A stretch of 64,000 nt of DNA from Diabrotica undecimpunctata (lineage: Eukaryota > Arthropoda > Insecta > Coleoptera > Chrysomelidae): assembly GCF_040954645.1 (NCBI RefSeq), contig NC_092806.1:5146001-5210000 (forward strand), read 5' to 3'. Numbering within the stretch: the first letter of the stretch is position 1; the number at the start of each line of letters is the position of its first letter. The translations under genes were made by a program, and so were the position numbers. Of this stretch, positions 11,301 to 22,033 are shown piece after piece. The notes beneath the pieces were generated by a model. It searched no databases. It had not been told where the DNA came from and saw only the letters and a program-made list of their open reading frames with translations.

Positions 11301-11809
11301 CCAAAAGGCAATATTCCAGGCAATGGAATATATATCCAGGCAAATACCTAGTGAATGGCTTTAAATTCTATAAGAGAAACACTCACTCATAAATGTTTAT
11401 TTAGGTGCTGGTATAATTTTAATATGAAAATAAGTTATATGTAAATTTATCAATTAATATAAATACTGTGTGTGTATGCAATCAAATTACGGTACCTGTG
11501 ATGTTGATCTAAGACTTCTTCTTCTCCCACAGTGCACTGGGGTTGACTCGGGGACAGTATCTTCTCAAAGCCGAATACAAAACGTTACACAAAATTACTG
11601 GGGTGTTTATCGCGCTGACTTATACAAGACTAAACTAAGATTGAAGTGCGTGTCGTCTCGTAGCTTTGTTCCCTTAAGACTTTAAGGGGCGGACTGTACA
11701 GGTCCGTATTAATTCACGATTGACAAGACATACAGACACGTTAATTAAAGAATTAAATATAAAAATAAAATAATAAAAATTATTAATAAAAAACTAAGAA
11801 TATGTGTGG
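11301..11809. other. Stretch without a confident gene; weak exon-like ORF at 11532-11685
   Basis: At 11516-11531 a pyrimidine-rich run ends in cccacag, a good splice-acceptor shape. It is followed by an open frame to the TAA ending at 11685 (reads TGVDSGTVSSQSRIQNVTQN, then NYWGVYRADLYK). I recognise no family and codon usage is not decisive. It may be chance or a terminal exon. Confidence 0.25.
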
Positions 11810-12350
11810 AGGGACGTAACACCTGGGAATTACACTGTCTAGCTTTGGAGACCTCGACAAAGAAGTGAGATATCAAGTACAAAAAGCAAATAGATTGGCA
11901 TGATGCCTTAATAACACTATATGGCGAAACAGACACATTAACACTGAGATGAAATCAAGAATTTATAAAGCCAGTGTAAGACCAATAATGACATATGTCT
12001 TAGAAACAAGAACCAACGCAGTCACAACGCAAAAGCTACTGGAAACGGCAGAGATGACAGTACTGCGAAGAATTACTGGAAATACGCTGAGAGATAGAAA
12101 GAGAAGTGAAGACATTAGAAGAAAATTTAACGTACAGTGTATAAATGAATGGATACAAAATAGAAAAAAAAAGAATGGAATAACCACATAAGCAGAATGG
12201 AGAAGACCCATATCGTCAAAATAGCAAGTAAGTCACAAATCGACAGAAGAAGTATCGGACGACCGTGCAAAAGATGGAGTGACAACCTTCCATAGAGATA
12301 TTAGTCCACCAATGAACAAGTAGAATTGCTTACAAAGAGGAAGAACAAGA
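11810..12350 (+). pseudogene. LINE reverse-transcriptase C-terminal relic
   Basis: Joined frames give a YLGV-like start near 11820-11900 (FGDLDKEVRYQVQKANRLA), then NRHINTEMKSRIYKASVRP, IMTYVLETRT, TAEMTVLRRITGNTLRDRKR and IGRPCKRWSDN. This is the thumb and C-terminal tail of an insect LINE reverse transcriptase. The endonuclease and catalytic core are absent, and stops are present near 11900, 12189 and 12294. Flanking ends are not defined by a TSD that I can see. Confidence 0.75.
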
Positions 12351-13630
12351 AGTGTGTTTTATTAAAATTTTTAAAAAAGTGATTTGTTGGCAATTTTCAT
12401 ACTGTTTTTTAATTATGCCAATAATAAAATATAAATATTTTTACCGGAAGTCACATTTTAATTCTCATATTAGCAATTCCCTACACTATTACCTATCTAC
12501 AATTTTGCGATCAATTGGTCGCTGGTCCTTCGGGATTTATATTTATTTTTTTATCTAACAAATGTAGCAAAGTGACAAGATAGTTTTACAAATAACTCTT
12601 TTAAAGCATTGAAGCAGCTATCTTATGCTTTCGCCTACACACACAGTTGGGCAAGTTCTAAGTCTACAACTTCATGGTCTACAACAATATTTCAAAGTGG
12701 AAAATGTAAATTCACTATAGTCGGTTAAATTAGATGCACAATATTAATTTTAAATGACCAGTAATAACAGATTGAATGATGAATTGATTTTAACTTCATA
12801 AATATTAAAACAAAGCTTTAACAAAAATTGTGAAAAAATTCAGGAAAATAAATAAAATTTGTGATATATTATTATAGAAACATTTCCGTTAGAACTAACG
12901 GCTCAAAGCATCATACTGAATGTAGTTTTCACGAAATGTTCATAAATTATTAGTAAAAATAATTACAGAGCATAGGGTATCTCGCACGAAATGGAAATAT
13001 AACAAATGTGGAATATCAACGACATTTCCAGAATTAAACACGCAAGGAAATAAAAATGATTAAGATCTTAAAAAACGAAAATTTCATTATCCACGTATTC
13101 CACATTAGAAGCAAAATAAAAGAAGCAAAAATATAATAATTAGATAAACAGGTATTAATTTACAATGCGTATAGAGTTTCTACAATAAGTAATTTAAAAT
13201 TCAAGAGTTTTGAATAAAAAACCATTCGTCTATTATTATACAAAGCATCACAAAAATATTGGCCTTATATTAGTCACGATCCTATATTTGTAGGGTTAAA
13301 ATAAAAGTTCTTCTAAAAGTCACATCGTTTTAAACTGTTAATGATTGTAATATACTCACGTGATTGTATTTTTGGAGTGAACTAGTGGATCATTACTATA
13401 TTCCGAACCTGAAAAACAAAAATCTATAAAATATATATGACCATAAAATTAAAATAAAATATTTGTCAAAATCACGAATATCAATATTAATTATGTTGCA
13501 CAAGTAACAGGCATTCCATATTTATCATTATTGTTATTATTACCTACTTAAATTTATTTAGTATACAGAGTAACAATAGGTAACCATAGTTTCAATGAGG
13601 CCAGTTTTATTGTTTTAGTTTTAATACAGC
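12351..13630. other. Gene-free AT-rich stretch
   Basis: Low-complexity AT-rich DNA with no recognisable coding or RNA feature. The open frame at 12352-12558 is hydrophobic by base composition and is not called. Confidence 0.5.
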
Positions 13631-13642
13631 AACTCAGAAACT
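13631..13642. repeat. Target-site duplication, left copy (12 bp)
   Basis: aactcagaaact occurs here and at 15116-15127, bracketing the truncated RTE-like LINE; perfect match. Confidence 0.85.
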
Positions 13643-15115
13643 CAGATAACACCTTTGAGCTAGAAGAAGAGGTAAATGATGGAAAAAGAATATTACAGCA
13701 GAAAGTTTACTCCGCAATAACACAGTTAAAGGATGGCAAAGCGGCAAGCTCTGATAATTATACAAGCAGAACTATTCAAACTAATGGACAACGAATCAAT
13801 AATCGCAAAGATATTCAACAACATAAACAACTCTGGAGAAATACCAACAGAATGGCTGAAATCTGAGTTTATTGCACTTCCAAAAAAACCAGGAGCCAAA
13901 AAATGCGAAGATTACCGTACTATAAGCCTCAGGAGTCATCTCCTAAAATTGTTCCTAAAGATAATTTATAAGAAAATCTACAAGCTGTGTGAAAGTCAAA
14001 TTTCCCCCAACCAGTTCGGGTTCACAATGCTGTTGGTAGTAGAGAGGCTTTGTTCTCAGTACAAGTCTTATTCCAGAGATGCAGAGACGTCAACTGCGAC
14101 GTATACGCATGTCTGGTTGATTACGAGAAAGCGTTTGATCAAGTACAGCACGCCAAGATAATGCAAATACTAAAAGAAACAGGAATTAACAACCAAGATC
14201 TGAAAATAATTAGAAATCTTTACTGTAATCAGACAGCAAATCTGAGAGTTGAAAGTGAACATACTGACTATATGAAAATCATGCGTGGAGTGAGGCAAGG
14301 CTGTATTTTGTCTCCTCTAATCTTTAATCTGTACTCTGAAAAAATATTTACCGAAGCTTTGCATGAAACTAAAAAAGGTATTCTACTAAATGGTTACCAG
14401 CTAAACAACATATTAGATATGCAGATGACACCATAGTATTTGCGGACAACTTAGAAGACCTACAAGTTCTTATGAACAAAATCACGTATGACAGTCAACA
14501 ATATGGACTCAATATAAACGTTAAGAAGACAAAGCTTATGATAATTAGCAAGAAAAGGATAACAGAGGGTCAACTCTACGTCAGCCTATCACCTGTAGAA
14601 AGAGTGATGCACTACAACTACCTTGGCACCATAATAAATGAAGAATGGACCAACAACCAGGAGATTAGAGCACGCATCGGAAAAGCTAAATCTACCTTCA
14701 ATCCGCCTTCTTCAAGAGTCACAACCTCTCTCTTGATACAGAAGTAAGAATGCTACGATGCTACTTCTTCTCTATCCTTTTTTATGGTGTTGAATTGTGG
14801 ACCTTGAACGAAAATATGTGCAGAAAACTGGAAGCATTTGAGGTGTGGCTATATTGTGGACTGACCGAGTCACAAATAAGGAGGTCCTCAGAAGAATGAA
14901 TAAGAATGAATCCAGATATGCTCTCCTTCAAGCCATCCTACAAGGAAAAGTATTTGGAAAACGAGGTCCAGGAAGAAGAAGAACATCTTGGTTAAAGAAC
15001 CTCAGAATCTTATTCAATACAACATCTGTGCAGCTTTTCCGCGCTGCTGCAGATAAGATAAAGATTGCCATGATGATCGACAATATTCGTAACAGATAGG
15101 CACATCAAGAAGAAG
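13643..15115 (+). pseudogene. 5'-truncated RTE/BovB-like LINE copy
   Basis: Relative of the LINE at 6663-10197. It lacks the endonuclease and starts inside the connector before the reverse transcriptase. Frames joined across about four frameshifts read LFKLMDNESIIAKIFNNI, FIALPKKPGAKKCEDYRT, LVDYEKAFDQVQHAKIM (motif A), GVRQGCILSPLIFNLY, RYADDTIVFAD (near 14420-14450), NYLGTIINEEWTNNQEI, ILWTDRVTNKEVLRR and GRRRTSWLKNL. The 3' end has the family signature ggcac followed by aagaagaag at about 15099-15115. A perfect 12-bp TSD on both sides shows this truncated form is the original insertion and not a later deletion. Confidence 0.88.
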
Positions 15116-15127
15116 AACTCAGAAACT
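15116..15127. repeat. Target-site duplication, right copy (12 bp)
   Basis: Second copy of aactcagaaact after the AAG tail; pairs with 13631-13642. Confidence 0.85.
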
Positions 15128-15169
15128 GCTAATAAAATCTACAATCAACAACAAGAAAATGAACCAAGA

Positions 15170-15340
15170 AACATGAGTCTCCAACGACGGTGTTACAAGA
15201 AATCAAATCGATTAAGTTCTGGTAGATGACAGAAAAAAAGTAAATGTCTAGACGTAAGAAGCCAAAAACGGGCAAATGAAAGCACTGATCATTTTCTGGT
15301 ATCGGTCAAAAGATGGAGAATAAATAGAAAGAATACTGCT
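15170..15340 (+). pseudogene. LINE endonuclease C-terminal scrap
   Basis: Reading across two stops gives NDGVTRNQID, VLVDDRKKVNV and ANESTDHFLVSVKRW. NQID and the (S/T)DHFLV block are the last conserved motifs of AP-like LINE endonucleases. It is short and interrupted by TAA and TAG codons. It lies just right of the RTE insertion at 13631-15127, which may have landed in or next to it. Confidence 0.6.
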
Positions 15341-15429
15341 AGTTCACCCTTTATATGAAGACGTTTTCTGTATTAGTCCATATACATCATAAGTTCATCT
15401 AAAATTATTTAAATGAACATAAATCCATA

Positions 15430-15628
15430 GAGAAAAATAGCAAAAGGTTTACCTTACCAAGAGATGTAGCTCAAAAAAGATGGAAGTGAGGTAAAAGCTT
15501 AACTTATGAACCATATACAATAAAAAACGTTCAGTTTCTTTACGGAGACAACAGAAGCTTTCACTTCATTTCCATCTTTATTGGGCTATCTTTTTTGAGA
15601 TATCTTTGTAAGGTAAACCTTTTACTAT
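15430..15628. repeat. Foldback (inverted-repeat) element, about 200 bp
   Basis: The left arm (about 15436-15500, starting aaaaatagcaaaaggttta) and right arm (about 15552-15626, ending taaaccttttactatttttt) are imperfect reverse complements of about 65 bp around a loop of about 50 bp. No coding capacity was seen. This resembles a MITE or foldback relic; no clear TSD was found. Confidence 0.6.
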
Positions 15629-15639
15629 TTTTTTATTCT

Positions 15640-16545
15640 TCATCATCATCAATTAGCCTATATTTGTCCACTGCTGAACGTAGGCCTCCCGTAAAATTTT
15701 CCACCTATTTCTATCTTGTGCTTCTTGCATCCAGTTTGTGGTGATGCGCTTGATATCATCCGTCCATCTAGTCGGTGGTCGTCCTCTGCTTCGATATGCC
15801 TCTTGCCTTGGTCGCCATTCCAGAATCTTTCTGGTCCATCTATCATCCGTTAATCTGGCAACATGTTCGGCCCAAGTCCATTTAGCCATGGCTATTTTTT
15901 CAACTGCATCTGTGACTCCTGTTCTTCTTCTTATTTCTAGGTTTGGTACTTTATCTCTGATGGTAATACCTAATATTGATCTTTCCATAGCGCGTTGTGT
16001 AACTCTTATTTTATCTATTGTTCTTTTTGTCAGAGTCAGTGTTTCTGCACTATATATAAAAACCGGTAAAACGCACTGGTTAAAAACCTTTCTTTTTAAA
16101 CAAACTGGGATAACAGACTTGACAATGTTATTCAATCTACCAAAGGCAGCCCATGTGAGACCTATCCTTCTTTGTATTTCAGTTGTCTGATTATCTCGGC
16201 CTAAGCGAATCTCATGCCCTAGATATTTATATGGCTCTCAATCAGAATTTTACCGCTGACTACAAGGTTGGTCATAAATTTTGTCTTTGAGGTGTTAATT
16301 TTAAGACCAATTGTTTTTGATACTTTATAGAGCGTGTACAGCATTTTTGTAGCTTTATCAACTCTATCAGATATTACAACGATGTCATCAGCAAATCTTA
16401 GGTGGTTCAGATCTTCCCCATTTATATTAATTCCCTAGTTATCCTCTCGTGTTATTTGCTTGAACATATATTCAAGAACAGCTGTAAACAATTTAGGGGA
16501 GACAATATCACCCTGTCTAATTCCACGTTCTATTCCACTTCTAGA
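15640..16545 (-). pseudogene. LINE reverse-transcriptase relic with (GAT)n tail
   Basis: On the minus strand the frames read, in order: RGIRQGDIVSPKLF, LNHLRFADDIVVISD (catalytic FADD), INTSKTKFMTN, then the long open part 16135-15653 with LKRKVFNQCVLPVFIYSAE, RAMERSILGITIRDKVPN, RTGVTDAVEKIAMAKWTW, RPRQEAYRSRGRPPTRW and YVQQWTNIG. A short (GAT)n tail follows at about 15642-15653. The 5' portion, including the endonuclease, is missing. Stops near 16200 and 16435 show decay. The tail type and C-terminal motifs differ from the RTE copies here, so it is another family. Confidence 0.85.
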
Positions 16546-17497
16546 ACGTGGAATTTTTTATTCTTACATTTCATTAATTATTTGGATGTATGCTCAAATA
16601 ACAAATTTTAGATGAAATGATGATGTGTACGGACTAATAAAAGAAGAGGATTCTAAGAACTCATAACCCATATAAAGTCAATGTTACAGTTTAAAGTAGC
16701 ACGATACAGCACAGTAAGTTTCCATTAAGCAACCGCTTCCAAACACAGATCTTTGTATTAATTCCATCTCGCTCAGTCGTCGCCCAAAACTTCGGTCTTA
16801 AGAAGTAGGTATATCGAGCTTGAAAGCAATTAAATATTCAGCAATGCATACGGAGAAGACTAAATCGCAACACGTCTCCGAGTTTGTACCTAGAAAGAGC
16901 CGGACTAATTCAATTAAGTCTTCATAATAAAGCAACAACTCTGCACGACGTTTCGTCATGAATTAAAGAGATTTATGGGAGGTCGTGTCGACAGCAAGGA
17001 CTATTTGATTTTAAATTGAATTACTTTTTCGGCTCCGAAACGTTGTTTCTTAATTCTGTGTTATTTGTAGAGATTTACAAGTTTCTCATAAAGGAAGAGG
17101 GAGACTCGCAACAAAAAGCTTTTCAAGACATGCAGATTACTTTACCTTCTTTGATTCCCTTTTTTTCCGAGTGAAATAAATGGAAAACAAAATTATACTC
17201 CTCTAGAACCAACTAATCAGCTCGTCTTATAAAAACAAATAATATTAGTTTGAGTTCAGATTTTCATTTTAAGACGAATTACTCGGGTAATTTAATTTCT
17301 TCAATTTCTTCATAATGTCTTTAAAGAAGCTATAAATGAACCAGTTTCGATAAATAAGTCAAATATATTGAGAAATAAAAATGTAAATGGAAAGCGGTAA
17401 TTAAAAGTGTTTTTATTGAGCACATAATGTAGAGATTGTTATTAAAAGCAGAAAAAATATTGGTAAAGATTTTCGCTAACATGGATCAAACTCATAA
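16546..17497. other. Gene-free stretch
   Basis: No recognisable coding, RNA or repeat feature. The part at 16700-17050 is somewhat less AT-rich than the surroundings but shows no domain in six frames. Confidence 0.45.
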
Positions 17498-17711
17498 ACT
17501 CCCATAAGGTGTGCAAACCATTTTTTCAAGCGGTATTTTAAGTTTCTGCTGGTAGATTAGACAGATTGCTGAAACGTAAATCCATAGGAACACCACCAAC
17601 TAAAGGAATTCATTGAAAAATTTCCATGGTACGAATCTCATTATGGCCGAGAAAAAATCAACTATAGGAAATACTTGTCTCCGAATTTGAATCTCGGTAA
17701 AATGTACCAGT

Positions 17712-19627
17712 TATACAGTGTGTAAAAGCCAAATGGAATAAATTCATTATTTAGGTTACTGTACATATTTATAAAAAATCACGAAACACGTCAAATTTAA
17801 ATTATAACTTGACATTCTTTAACGTGAAAATGCAACCCCTACCTTCAACCCCCTTAGAATGACAGGTACAACCCCCAATTTTTAAAATAGGAAGTATAGG
17901 CTTGTGATATATCGTTTGAAAGGTCTTTTCATTCTCCATTCAAAAATGTTGTCGCTTTCAAGTTTATTAAGATAAATTAAGATAAAATAAATTAAAATCA
18001 TGTGGTTACCGAAATTCGCTATAATACAATCAAAAACTAAAATGTAATGCAAAACGTAATAAAATGTAGAACACGAAAAAGAACTATGAATGTTAATGAA
18101 GTAGATGTTCTAAATGTTCACCGCGAACGTCTTGGCAACATCCTAATCTCAAATAAAACTGTCTTCTAACATTATTTAACATAACAGGCGTGATCGACCT
18201 AATCGCAAGCGTTATTCGTTCTTTTAAGTCATTTAAATCAAAAGGTTTAGTTTTGTACACATGGCTCTTCACATATCCCCATAAAAAGAAATCTAATAAT
18301 GTAAGATCAGGCGATCGCGCTGGCCATTCAATCGATCCTCGCCTCCCTATCCACCGATTGGGAAATATTGCATCGTGGTACTGCCGGACATTAAGTTGGT
18401 AATGTGGTGGTGCTCCATCCTGCTGAAACCATATCGTATTCGCTGGAACTTGAGGGTTTCCTGGATCAGGATATAAATTTTCCAACGTTGGAATGACATC
18501 ATTTCGAAGTAGTGCCAAATAATTGTTGTAATTCAAGTTGCCCTCAATGAAAAAGGGACCAATGATATTGTTTCCTACAATCCCTGCCCAAACATTAACC
18601 TTTTGAGGGTATTGAGTGTGTTCTTTTCTCATCCAGTGAGGATTTTCCGTGGCACAGTAGCGGCAATTTTGCCGATTAGCATGACCGTTAAGTGAAAAAG
18701 TACACTCATCAGAAAACATAACGTCTTCTAATTGGATAATATTGTTATCCAACATGTCCATCATTTGCTCACAAAAAAAAGTTCTCCTATCAAAATGGCT
18801 AGTAGGCTAGCAGTATGGCTAGCATTGAATGTAGTGGATGCCTGTCTACTAGATGTATGTGGATTTTCCTGAAACTCAATCAACACATCTAATTTGAGTT
18901 CATCACTCAGTGCCTTAGCAGCTGCTTTTTTTATCTGCCTTATATGACCAAACTCGCGAAACTGCTTCTCTATTTTACTTATTGTTCCTTGGGATATAGG
19001 CGGTAAATTAGGAAATTTCTCATGAAATAGGCGAGTTACTTCCTCTTGTGTTCGGATGTTACCTCCGTAACCAATCATTTGTAAAACTGTTATTTTATGC
19101 ATTTCCGTTAATCTAACCATTTTTCAGAATTGAATTGAACGAACTTTTTACTTAAATTAAAATACTGACAACTTAAATAAAACCATTTACTAATGCGTGT
19201 TAAAATAACGTTGCCACGGAAATTCTTTAAAGTTTTTTAATGGTTACCATCTAAAAACCACATTGCTATGGTTTTTGTTCACTTTTTCATTACCAAGACC
19301 TAAACGGGAAATAACTTTTGAGTATATTTTAGCGAATTTCGGTAACCACATGATTTTAATTTATTTTATCTTAATTAATCTTAATAAAGTTGAAAGCGAC
19401 ATTTTTGAATGGAGAATGAAAAGACCTTTCAAACGATATATCACAAGCCTATTTTAAAAATTGGGGGTTGTACCTGTCATTCTAAGGGGGTTGAAGGTAG
19501 GGGTTGCATTTTCACGTTAAAGAATGTCAAGTTATAATTTAAATTTAACGTGTCTCGGGATTTTTTATTAATATGTACAGTAACCTAAATAATGAATTTA
19601 TTCCATTTGGCTCTTACACACTGTATA
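17712..19627 (-). mobile_element. DD41D mariner-like transposon with long (~315 bp) terminal inverted repeats
   Basis: The element body is 17714-19625, bounded by TA dinucleotides at 17712-17713 and 19626-19627. The ends are tacagtgtgtaaaagccaaa on the left and its near-exact reverse complement on the right (tttggctcttacacactgta). Inverted similarity continues inward for over 300 bp (left about 17714-18035, right about 19310-19625) with scattered mismatches, far longer than the ~30-bp ends of classical mariners. The transposase lies between the arms on the minus strand. It interrupts the DUF7869-type pseudogene between its MYQL and KGENL segments. Confidence 0.9.
18093..19120 (-). pseudogene. 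DD41D mariner-like transposase, internally deleted
   Basis: The start is ATG at 19120 (MVRLTEMHKITVLQMIGYGG). The N-terminal helix-turn-helix region (EEVTRLFHEKFPNLPPISQG, KIEKQFREFGH) runs to about 18790. A small deletion and frameshift follow, with FDRRTFFCEQ resuming in another frame. The catalytic part reads VMFSDECTFSLNG (first Asp), WFQQDGAPPHYQLNVRQY (second Asp) and RSPDLTLLDFFLWGYVK (third Asp). Forty-one residues separate the last two Asp, hence DD41D. WIGRRGSIEWPARSPD is the family signature. The C terminus ends at 18093. Loss of about 20 residues between the domains should inactivate it, although all three acidic residues remain. Confidence 0.88.
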
Positions 19628-20703
19628 AAGGTGAGAATCTCCTATCCTATTTTATTTTTCGAGAAACGTTCAACAAGGAATATAATTTACACTTTCGTCT
19701 ACCAATTACTGACTCTTGTAAGAAGTGTGATTTATTTGAAGTAAAAATAAAGGCAGCCAATAGTGAATCAAGTAAACAACTCGAAACTGAAAAAGAACTT
19801 CATTAAACGAAGGCGAAGAGTGCTAGAGATTCTTTAAACAGAGACACCAAAATGGCAAAAAAAGGAAACGCGTCGTCATCTATTTCGATCTGATGAAGAC
19901 TTTACCTACGCCTGTGCTTACTGCAGGAATTTGTTACTACAAGCGGCAATTATGAACCTACTACTTCAATATTCATGAAATGGGAACTAACAACTCATTT
20001 ATGTTTATGTGAGATGAAACAGTCGCCTCTAAGAGTTCTCAAGAGGTAGGATCCTGAATTTTATTTTACATAAAAAATTTCGTAAAATCGAAACGACTTA
20101 TTATGTATTCTGACCAATGTGGCGGTCAGAATCGTAATATTAAAATGTCAATATTATGCAATTATATAACTACATCTCCAGATTCTACCGTGGAAGAAAT
20201 ACCACAAGTTTCTGGTAAGTGGTCGTTCTTAGTTGCCATCTGACCAAGATTTTGGTATAATAGAAAGTAAAGAAATTAAATCCACATGTATTTATACCCC
20301 AAGACTGGCATACAGTGATAAGCATGCTTGAAAGAAAAATCCGTTCACAGTAATGGACAAACCAAATTTTTTTTCTACGAAATTGCTTAAAAGTAATATA
20401 ACCAACAGAAAAGTTTCCGAATCAATAATCAAGGTAGAGTAGCTTAAAATTCAATGGTTAAGATTTAGGAAAGACTCGTTGAGAATGAAAATGTTTCATG
20501 TGTTTTAAAACAGTGGATCTTAATAAAATAAAATCTGATTCCAAGACTACAATGAAATTGCCACTGCTGTATCCAAATGGTAATACCATTAATGAAGCTA
20601 AAATAGACCTTCTTCAATTAATGGAATTGATACCCCCTATACAACCTGAATTTTATAAAAACCTGATATCTTCAGCTAAAGAAGCAGGAGGTGAAGTAAT
20701 TTG

Positions 20704-21524
20704 ACGACGAAGAGTATTAACATTCTGATGTTTTTATACACATTTTGTGGTAATAAAGTTTTTGATGCAATATCGAGTGTATTATTTTGTGGGATAACCC
20801 ATTCATTAACTAAAAATATTTTAAATGCAAAGTGAACCAACCCACATTAAACATTTTTGATCAAATTTATTAAATAAGTAATATCCTATATACTTCCATT
20901 CATTCAAACCAAAAAATAATATTAAACAAGGTTACAGTGGATCTCATAATTTCCACTTTTTTTCAAACCCATTTTCTAACATTTTAACTTATTAATATTG
21001 GGGTTAAACCGTTATTGCACTTATAGCCTTATATATGAACTATAACAAATTGTATACACCACGAAGGTATTAATAAAAAAAATAAAATGGGTCTCCAGAG
21101 CCGAGGATGTCAAAATATAAATTATTGTCAGAATGCATTTTACAACTGTTTAAACCATTTACCACCAACTTAGATCGATAACTAACATGCTTTTGTTGTT
21201 ATTTTTCTAGAAATGTTTGGATTACTGCCAAACATTGCCAAAACAATCTCGTAAACAGGCCTGAGTTTTCTCTTCCGCTACCATTAAACGAGTTGCCTTC
21301 ACTAACTAGGCATATGTCAAAATGTCGACACAAGCATCTGTAATACATGCAATATTACGTAAATTATTAAAATCATTTCGTTCGGCAAACAGAATCACTC
21401 GTCAAATGTCCCACACACTCGGCTAGCATCCATTACTCAACACAAAATATATATATGACGAAGTTTATGTGCTTTAAGGAAACTCATAACGTTGTTGATA
21501 CCTTCGTATTATTTTTGGGAATTA
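20704..21524. other. Gene-free AT-rich stretch
   Basis: No recognisable coding, RNA or repeat feature was found. Confidence 0.5.
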
Positions 21525-21744
21525 TACAGGGTGACAATTGGCAATAGGACGATTTTGAACTAAATGGTACACAAGAAATTTGCAAGAAAATACTGTTTTA
21601 TTAACATTAAAATGAAGCTTATATTATGCCATTTAAAATTTAATTAATTATGGAAAATAATGTCATCAAGATGGTGACCATCACGTTGAATGCAGTTTTT
21701 GATCTTCTTTATGAAATCTTTCATAACACGCTCTAAAATCGCTC

Positions 21745-21747
<3 letters not shown>
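21525..21747 (-). mobile_element. Mariner-like element 3'-terminal fragment
   Basis: A terminal-repeat-like start (cagggtgacaattgg at 21527) follows TA at 21525-21526. On the minus strand about 21735-21648 the C-terminal transposase reads ERVMKDFIKKIKNCIQ and RDGHHLDDIIFHN before TAA, a common end for insect mariner-like transposases of the DUF4817 type. The rest of the element is absent: it runs into the (TA)n tract, which may mark the break point. Confidence 0.7.

Positions 21748-21804
<57 letters not shown>
21748..21804. repeat. (TA)n microsatellite
   Basis: An uninterrupted TA dinucleotide run of about 57 bp adjoins the truncated mariner fragment. Confidence 0.97.
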
Positions 21805-21805
<1 letters not shown>

Positions 21806-22022
21806 TCAAAAGTACTAAATTATACGACATGCCGACGTAATTGGATCACTAACCGAAAACCATATGTCCCTAGTCGAAGTAGAGTTTTTACACCAGTACT
21901 TTCGTACGAGAGTTTGCCAACCTAAGTTGATATTTGCTACATCTGATGGATTTGATAAACAATTTCTATGTGAGAAAACCCGCAAGACTACTAAGCGTCA
22001 GAATAAATGAAACACACAGGCG

Positions 22023-22033
22023 TAGGTTTCTAT
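22023..22033. repeat. Target-site duplication (11 bp), 3' side of minus-strand RTE copy
   Basis: taggtttctat is found here and again at 23606-23616, bracketing the minus-strand RTE-like LINE; perfect match. Confidence 0.85.

Larger units (their letters stand above)
17498..20703 (+). pseudogene. DUF7869-type multicopy insect protein pseudogene, split by a mariner
   Basis: The left part (17498-17713) reads SHKVCKPFF, RLDRLLKRKSIGTPPTKG, WYESHYGREKINYRKYLSP and NLGKMYQL. The right part resumes after the mariner at about 19628 with YKGENLLSYFIFRETFNKEY, LPITDSCKKCDLFEVKIKA and ETEKELH, then in decayed frames the hallmark block around DQCGGQNRN (20110-20140) and near the end MKLPLLYPNGNTINEAKIDL and IPPIQPEFYKNL. 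These match a repetitive insect protein family I associate with DUF7869; its biochemical function is unknown to me. Many stops and frameshifts show it is dead. The empty site can be read through, which proves the order of events. Confidence 0.75.

Noticed and set aside
13371..13395. gaactagtggatc resembling a cloning-vector polylinker
   Set aside because: The match is short, ends after 13 bases, and is surrounded by ordinary AT-rich genomic sequence; coincidence is more likely than vector contamination.
15738..16190. 150-residue plus-strand ORF
   Set aside because: It is the antisense shadow of the minus-strand LINE reverse-transcriptase relic.
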